7,684 bases of DNA from Leptotrichiaceae bacterium (GTDB lineage: Bacteria; Fusobacteriota; Fusobacteriia; Fusobacteriales; Leptotrichiaceae), in contig JAUNKI010000095.1 of the NCBI GenBank assembly GCA_030532815.1, forward strand, positions 1 through 7,684, written 5' to 3'. The position numbers and the translations under genes are program-made. The notes under the pieces were generated by a model. The model ran no database searches and was not told the origin of the DNA. It saw nothing but the letters and a program-made list of their open reading frames with translations. This document shows, piece by piece, positions 5,821-7,684 of this stretch; position 1 is the first letter of the stretch, and the number at the start of each line of letters is the position of its first letter.

Positions 5821-6378
5821 ATGTTAGAAGATATTTTATTGGAAACTGAAGACAGAATGCAAAAAGCTTTAGAAAATACAAAAGAAAAATTTTCACACGT
5901 AAGAGCCGGAAGGGCAAGTGTTTCAATGCTGGACGGAGTAAGTGTGGAAGCATACGGAGTAATGACACCGTTAAATCAGGTAGGAACAATTTCAGCTCCT
6001 GAAGCCAGACTATTAACTATAGATCCTTGGGACAAGTCGATAATTCCTGCCATAGAAAAGGTTATTTTACAGGCAAATTTAGGATTCAATCCTTCAAATG
6101 ACGGGAAGATTATAAGACTGGTAGTTCCTGAACTGACAGAGGAACGTAGGAAGGAATATGTAAAGCTTGTAAAAAAAGAAGCTGAAGAAGGAAAAATAGC
6201 TGTAAGAAATGTCAGAAAAGATGCAAACAACAAACTCAGAAAATTGGAAAAAGACAGTGAAATTACAGAAGATGAATTGAAATCAGGTGAAGATAAAGTT
6301 CAGAAAATGACCGACAAATTTACTGTTGCAATTGACGAAGTATTGTCTAAAAAAGAAAAGGAACTGTTAAAAATTTAA
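5821..6378 (+). CDS. frr: Ribosome recycling factor
   Basis: RRF acts with EF-G to split post-termination ribosomes. The 185 aa is the standard length. The protein shows the two-domain pattern: the helical domain begins at 1-30 and contains RAGRASVSMLD (28-38); the small beta domain spans about 31-104 with VEAYGVMTPLNQVGTISAPEARLL and the PWDKSIIPAIEKVI motif (69-82); and the helices resume at LTEERRKEYVKLVKKEAEEGK (105-125) and VRNVRKDAN (128-136), which carry the conserved Arg residues facing the ribosome. The start is ATG with AAGGTGG at 5808-5814 and 6 nt spacing, a one-mismatch ribosome binding site unlike the AGGAGG of its neighbours. No terminator separates it from mreB, 36 bp downstream. 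Confidence 0.98.
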   Translation: MLEDILLETEDRMQKALENTKEKFSHVRAGRASVSMLDGVSVEAYGVMTPLNQVGTISAPEARLLTIDPWDKSIIPAIEKVILQANLGFNPSNDGKIIRLVVPELTEERRKEYVKLVKKEAEEGKIAVRNVRKDANNKLRKLEKDSEITEDELKSGEDKVQKMTDKFTVAIDEVLSKKEKELLKI

Positions 6379-6414
6379 GATTAAAAAAGATTTATAAAAT
6401 AAAAGGAGTCGGTA

Positions 6415-7455
6415 ATGTCTAAATTTACAAGATTTATTAATTTTTTCAGAACGAAGAAAAATATTGCAATTGATTTAGGAACATCAAATATTCTGATTTA
6501 TGATAAACAGAGAAAGAAAATAGTATTAAATGAGCCTTCAGTTCTCGTAAAGGACAGAAAAACGGGGGAAATAGTGGCGATAGGCAGAGAAGCTAAAGAA
6601 ATGCTGGGAAAAACATCGGATAATCTGGCTGTAATAAGACCTTTGAATGAAGGTGTCATTTCAGATATAGATGCAACAAGGGAAATGCTCAATATTTTTG
6701 TAAAACGGATATACGGAGGGTCTCCATTCAGACCGGAAATTATGATATGTGTTCCGGCTGAAGTTACAAGTATTGAAAGAAGAGCGATTTTTGATGCTGC
6801 AATCGGTGCAAAGAAAATATATTTGATTGAAGAAGGAAGAGCTGCCGTATTGGGTTCAGGAATAAATATTTCTCTGCCTGAAGGAAATACGGTTATAGAT
6901 ATTGGAGGAGGTTCTACAGATATAGCAATTCTGTCTCTCGATGAAATTATTGCGAGTAAATCAGTAAGAATTGCAAGTAATAATTTTGATGATGACATAG
7001 TAAAATATGTAAAGAAAAAGTTTAATCTGCTGATAGGAGATAAAACAGCAGAAAATCTGAAAAAGGAAATAGGGACAGCCATGCCGGTATCAGGAGAGGA
7101 TAATATCACAGCTACTATAAAAGGTAGGGATTTATCCACAGGAATACCTAAAACGATTGAAATAAATTCCAATCAGGTGAGAGAAGCAATAGAAGATTCT
7201 ATAAATGAAATAATAGTTGCATTGAAAGAAGTACTTGAAAAATGTCCTCCTGAATTGTCGGCGGATATACTTAATAACGGAATAGTGCTGACAGGAGGAG
7301 GCTCTCTTTTAAGAAATTTTGATAAGTTAATAGAAGGAATAGTCCAGATACCTATAAACAGAGCTACAAATTCATTGGAATCAGTAGTTGTAGGTGGAGG
7401 TTTGGCATTTGACAATAAAAAATTGCTGAGAACTTTGGAAATGAGAGAAATTTAA
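6415..7455 (+). CDS. mreB: Rod-shape-determining actin homologue MreB
   Basis: MreB is a membrane-bound, filament-forming ATPase that guides the elongation-phase peptidoglycan machinery. The 346 aa is full length. Visible parts are a short N-terminal amphipathic segment, SKFTRFINFF (2-11), suited to membrane binding; phosphate-1 DLGTSN (20-25); NEPSVLV (39-45); IRPLNEGVISD (74-84); VPAEVTSIERRAI (113-125); LIEE (137-140); phosphate-2 IDIGGGSTDIA (161-171); LLIGDKTAENLKKEIG (205-220); CPPELSADI (277-285); and the adenosine motif VLTGGGSLLRN (291-301). Two normally well-kept spots differ: EEP-M-AA reads EEGRAA (139-144), and the R-x-GGD region reads RIASNNFDDDI (185-195). It could be a diverged main MreB or an Mbl-type paralogue. 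AAGGAG at 6403-6408 precedes ATG by 6 nt. It is co-transcribed with frr, without mreC, mreD or rodA nearby. Confidence 0.93.
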   Translation: MSKFTRFINFFRTKKNIAIDLGTSNILIYDKQRKKIVLNEPSVLVKDRKTGEIVAIGREAKEMLGKTSDNLAVIRPLNEGVISDIDATREMLNIFVKRIYGGSPFRPEIMICVPAEVTSIERRAIFDAAIGAKKIYLIEEGRAAVLGSGINISLPEGNTVIDIGGGSTDIAILSLDEIIASKSVRIASNNFDDDIVKYVKKKFNLLIGDKTAENLKKEIGTAMPVSGEDNITATIKGRDLSTGIPKTIEINSNQVREAIEDSINEIIVALKEVLEKCPPELSADILNNGIVLTGGGSLLRNFDKLIEGIVQIPINRATNSLESVVVGGGLAFDNKKLLRTLEMREI

Positions 7456-7479
7456 ATTTCCTGACAGTATAGTCTTTAG

Positions 7480-7523
7480 AAATTTCTGAAAAATTGTGTG
7501 AACGATTTTTCGGAAATTTTTTT
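7480..7523 (+). terminator. Intrinsic terminator of frr-mreB
   Basis: A 17-bp stem pairs 7480-7496 with 7503-7519 around the 6-base loop TGTGAA. It contains only two G-U pairs and no mismatches. The 3' arm leads into a T-run (7517-7523). It starts 25 bases after the mreB stop. Confidence 0.8.
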
Positions 7524-7541
7524 GTGGAAATTTAATAGGAA

Positions 7542-7555
7542 AAATGATATCATTT
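7542..7555. other. 14-bp perfect palindrome
   Basis: AAATGATATCATTT is a perfect dyad located after the mreB terminator and before the right-hand repeat. It could be an operator for a downstream gene outside the window, or chance in A/T-rich DNA. No matching promoter was found beside it. Confidence 0.35.
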
Positions 7556-7592
7556 ATTTAAAAGTTTTTCACGCTTTTTTTGAAAAAAATAT

Positions 7593-7630
7593 GTTCAACC
7601 TTTTTTGTAAAAAAGGTTGAGCCAAAAAAC
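7593..7630 (-). repeat. Composite intergenic repeat, module B, right copy (inverted)
   Basis: A perfect 12-bp stem, TCAACCTTTTTT (7595-7606) with AAAAAAGGTTGA (7609-7620), extends by G-C and T-G pairs to 7593/7622. CAAAAAAC follows (7623-7630), the complement of the GTTTTTTG that precedes the left copy at 362-395. The T-run is inside the stem, so this is not a standard terminator. Confidence 0.6.
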
Positions 7631-7632
7631 AA

Positions 7633-7683
7633 TTCAACACAAATTTTACTAAAGTTCAAAAATGCCCGTTCGCTGTAAAAACA
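7633..7683 (-). repeat. Composite intergenic repeat, module A, right copy (inverted, cut by window edge)
   Basis: Read on the minus strand it shows TGTTTTTA (7676-7683), GCATTTTT (7658-7665), AGTAAAATTTG (7640-7650) and TGTTGAA (7633-7639), the same blocks in the same order as 77-132 on the plus strand. It lies directly next to module B, whereas the left copies are about 230 bp apart. Confidence 0.55.
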
Positions 7684-7684
7684 A

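Noticed and set aside
6498..7172. Long open frame (224 codons) on the minus strand inside mreB
   Set aside because: It lies wholly antisense to a well-conserved mreB and has a low-complexity Ser/Ile/Pro-rich translation typical of a reversed A-rich gene. No support for a real protein.
7595..7620. Palindromic stem as a bidirectional terminator
   Set aside because: The T-runs are inside the stem and no T-run follows on either strand; mreB already has a proper terminator at 7480-7523. Treated as a repeat module.

Overview
The window looks like a chromosomal housekeeping segment from a low-GC, Gram-negative-type bacterium. A Fusobacteriota member of the Leptotrichia/Sebaldella group fits best. 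The reasons are the strong A/T bias with AGA/AAA/GAA-rich codon use, strong AGGAGG ribosome binding sites, a signal-peptide-bearing beta-barrel protein (so an outer membrane is present), and the character of the S2/EF-Ts/UMP kinase/RRF proteins. The genus is inference from style, not from a search.

All genes are on the + strand. Positions 1-692 hold no gene. They contain a mosaic of short hairpins and degenerate repeats, followed by a strong promoter (574-602). Next come a monocistronic outer-membrane beta-barrel protein (693-1793) and its terminator (1859-1885). A second strong promoter (1909-1937) and a structured leader precede rpsB (2049-2852). A periplasmic TPR protein (start best set at 3074) lies between rpsB and tsf (3977-4861), which are adjacent in most bacteria. 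A terminator-like hairpin separates tsf from pyrH (4914-5630). frr (5821-6378) has its own consensus-like promoter (5759-5787) and is probably co-transcribed with mreB (6415-7455), which ends at a strong intrinsic terminator (7480-7523). The last 120 bases hold another copy of the repeat seen at the left edge, inverted.

Functionally, rpsB, tsf and frr serve translation (small subunit, EF-Tu nucleotide exchange, ribosome recycling). pyrH makes UDP for nucleic acids and for envelope precursors, and mreB organises elongating cell-wall synthesis. The order rpsB-tsf-pyrH-frr is the widespread bacterial order. The departures are the TPR gene between rpsB and tsf, and mreB directly after frr where uppS/cdsA is often found.

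I did not find an undescribed defence, mobile or biosynthetic system. The points most worth a second look are the inverted composite repeats that flank the gene block, the interruption of rpsB-tsf, the alternative hairpins in the rpsB leader, the hairpin between tsf and pyrH, and active-site signature changes in MreB.
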